64,000 nucleotides of DNA from assembly GCF_000004825.1 (NCBI RefSeq), contig NW_008805070.1, forward strand, positions 434,001-498,000, given 5' to 3'. Shown here one piece after another: positions 63,479 to 64,000 of the stretch (its first letter is position 1; each line of letters starts with the position of its first letter). The stretch comes from Heterostelium album PN500. Taxonomy: Eukaryota; Evosea; Eumycetozoa; Acytosteliales; Acytosteliaceae. The notes beneath the pieces are model-generated. The model saw nothing but the letters and a program-made list of their open reading frames with translations, made no database searches and was not told the origin of the DNA. The position numbers and the translations under genes were made by a program.

Positions 63479-64000
63479 ATGTCATTTTTCATTATTTTTC
63501 AAATACAAATAATTTTGTAAGTAATAACTATTAATTATAACTTTAACTAATTTATATCTTTGTTTTACTAACTCTTTGTGTTATCTCCTTTTATCTCTTT
63601 CTTCTTTTCCAAGTCCTTTTTTACCATTGCTGTTGCTTCCTTACTATGATATCTCGTTGCTATTCCGGTTTCCTCTCGTAGTTATACTGGTTTCCTCTCG
63701 TAGTTATGCCGGCTGCCTCTCGTCACTATGCCGGTTGCCTCTCGTCACTATGCTGGTTTCCTCTCGTCACTATGCCGGTTGTCTCGTTATTATGCCTTTT
63801 GTCTCTCGTCACTATGCCGGTTTCCTCTCGTCGTTATGCTGGTTTCCTCTCTTAGTTATGTCGGTTGCCTCTCGTCACTATGCCGGTTGCCTCTCGTCAC
63901 TATGCTGGTTTCCTCTCGTCACTATGCCGGTTGCCTCTCGTTATTATGCCGGTTGCCTCTCATCACTATGCCCGTTTAATATTAATAAATATAAGCATTA
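63479..64000 (+). CDS. Candidate secreted 22-residue-repeat protein, right copy (3' partial)
   Basis: Exon 1 at 63479-63516 encodes MSFFIIFQIQII plus two bases and ends at GTAAGT. The intron ends in a strong pyrimidine tract and CCAAG at 63613. Exon 2 from 63614 is then open to the window edge, about 129 codons. It starts FPFLPLLLLPYYDISLLF and runs into repeats of the type ASRHYAGCLSSLC, finishing CPFNINKYKH after the array. The joined N-terminus is strongly hydrophobic, like a signal peptide or membrane segment. The 22-bp unit is not a multiple of three, so all three frames of this strand give the same cyclic 22-residue sequence. No family is recognised. TATA lies very close to the ATG, which weakens the start call. 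Confidence 0.42.
63655..63972. repeat. 22-bp minisatellite array, right
   Basis: About 14 units of the type gttgcctctcgtcactatg plus three bases, some with tttcctctcg variants and one short unit near 63778. Confidence 0.95.

Larger units (their letters stand above)
63187..63996 (+). repeat. Right copy of inverted segment carrying a 22-bp minisatellite gene
   Basis: Reverse complement of 55055-56330, shorter by about 470 bases because its array is shorter and the unique tail before the outer end is missing. The inner end (GATGAACTTGTCAAAT), the promoter, the ATG and the intron match the left copy closely. The outer match ends in ATATAAGC at 63996, four bases before the window edge. Confidence 0.88.

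Noticed and set aside
55055-63996. The inverted segments as ends of a DIRS- or Polinton-like element
   Set aside because: No capsid, polymerase, integrase, recombinase or reverse transcriptase sequence lies between them.

Overview
The window looks like nuclear DNA of a dictyostelid social amoeba. The evidence is AT-rich intergenic DNA with long A and T runs, short AT-rich introns with GTAAGT/GTATGT donors and AG acceptors, poly-Q/N/T/S tracts in otherwise conserved proteins, and dictyostelid families such as ComC-like adhesion receptors and a celA-like GH9 cellulase. The moderately GC-rich codon choice in conserved genes fits a Cavenderia- or Heterostelium-like species better than D. discoideum, but I cannot name the species. 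Exon structures were worked out by hand from reading frame, splice phase and family conservation.

From 1 to about 53.9 kb the DNA is gene-dense and ordinary in layout. In order it holds: a large secreted protein joining beta-helix, PA14-like, MACPF and MRH-like regions (plus strand, 5' end outside the window); a secreted GH9 cellulase; a small secreted basic protein; a 3-kb gene-free stretch; an acidic, Asn-rich protein; 4-hydroxyphenylpyruvate dioxygenase; an hnRNP L/PTB-type RNA-binding protein; a ubiquitin-like/vWFA/P-loop protein with a CaaX end; two type I membrane proteins (a repeat-rich ectodomain and a ComC-like receptor); a PH-domain membrane protein; a flavin monoamine oxidase; a coiled-coil protein; a secreted metallophosphoesterase; a mitochondrial aldehyde dehydrogenase; CNOT1; a mitochondrial RF2-type release factor; an acid-lipase-type hydrolase; a DYRK kinase; and an SMP-30/gluconolactonase-like protein.

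From about 54 kb to the end the character changes to repeat-rich accessory DNA. Two inverted copies of a 0.8-1.3 kb segment (55055-56330 and 63187-63996) flank about 6.9 kb. Each copy holds a TATA-bearing promoter, a short signal-peptide-like exon, an intron, and a 22-bp minisatellite that reads open in all three frames of one strand. Between them lie a poly-Q gene with a duplicated small domain and a frame break, a 39-bp near-perfect hairpin, a three-copy 206-bp repeat with exon-like blocks, a GC-rich block full of inverted repeats, a 0.7-kb satellite rich in TGACTCA, and decayed coding scraps. I saw no reverse transcriptase, integrase or transposase.

The genes do not form one pathway. The items most worth attention are the four-part MACPF protein, the Ubl-vWFA-P-loop-CaaX protein, the inverted frame-proof repeat genes, the inverted copy of the metallophosphoesterase start region, and the CA-rich long intron of the hnRNP L gene.
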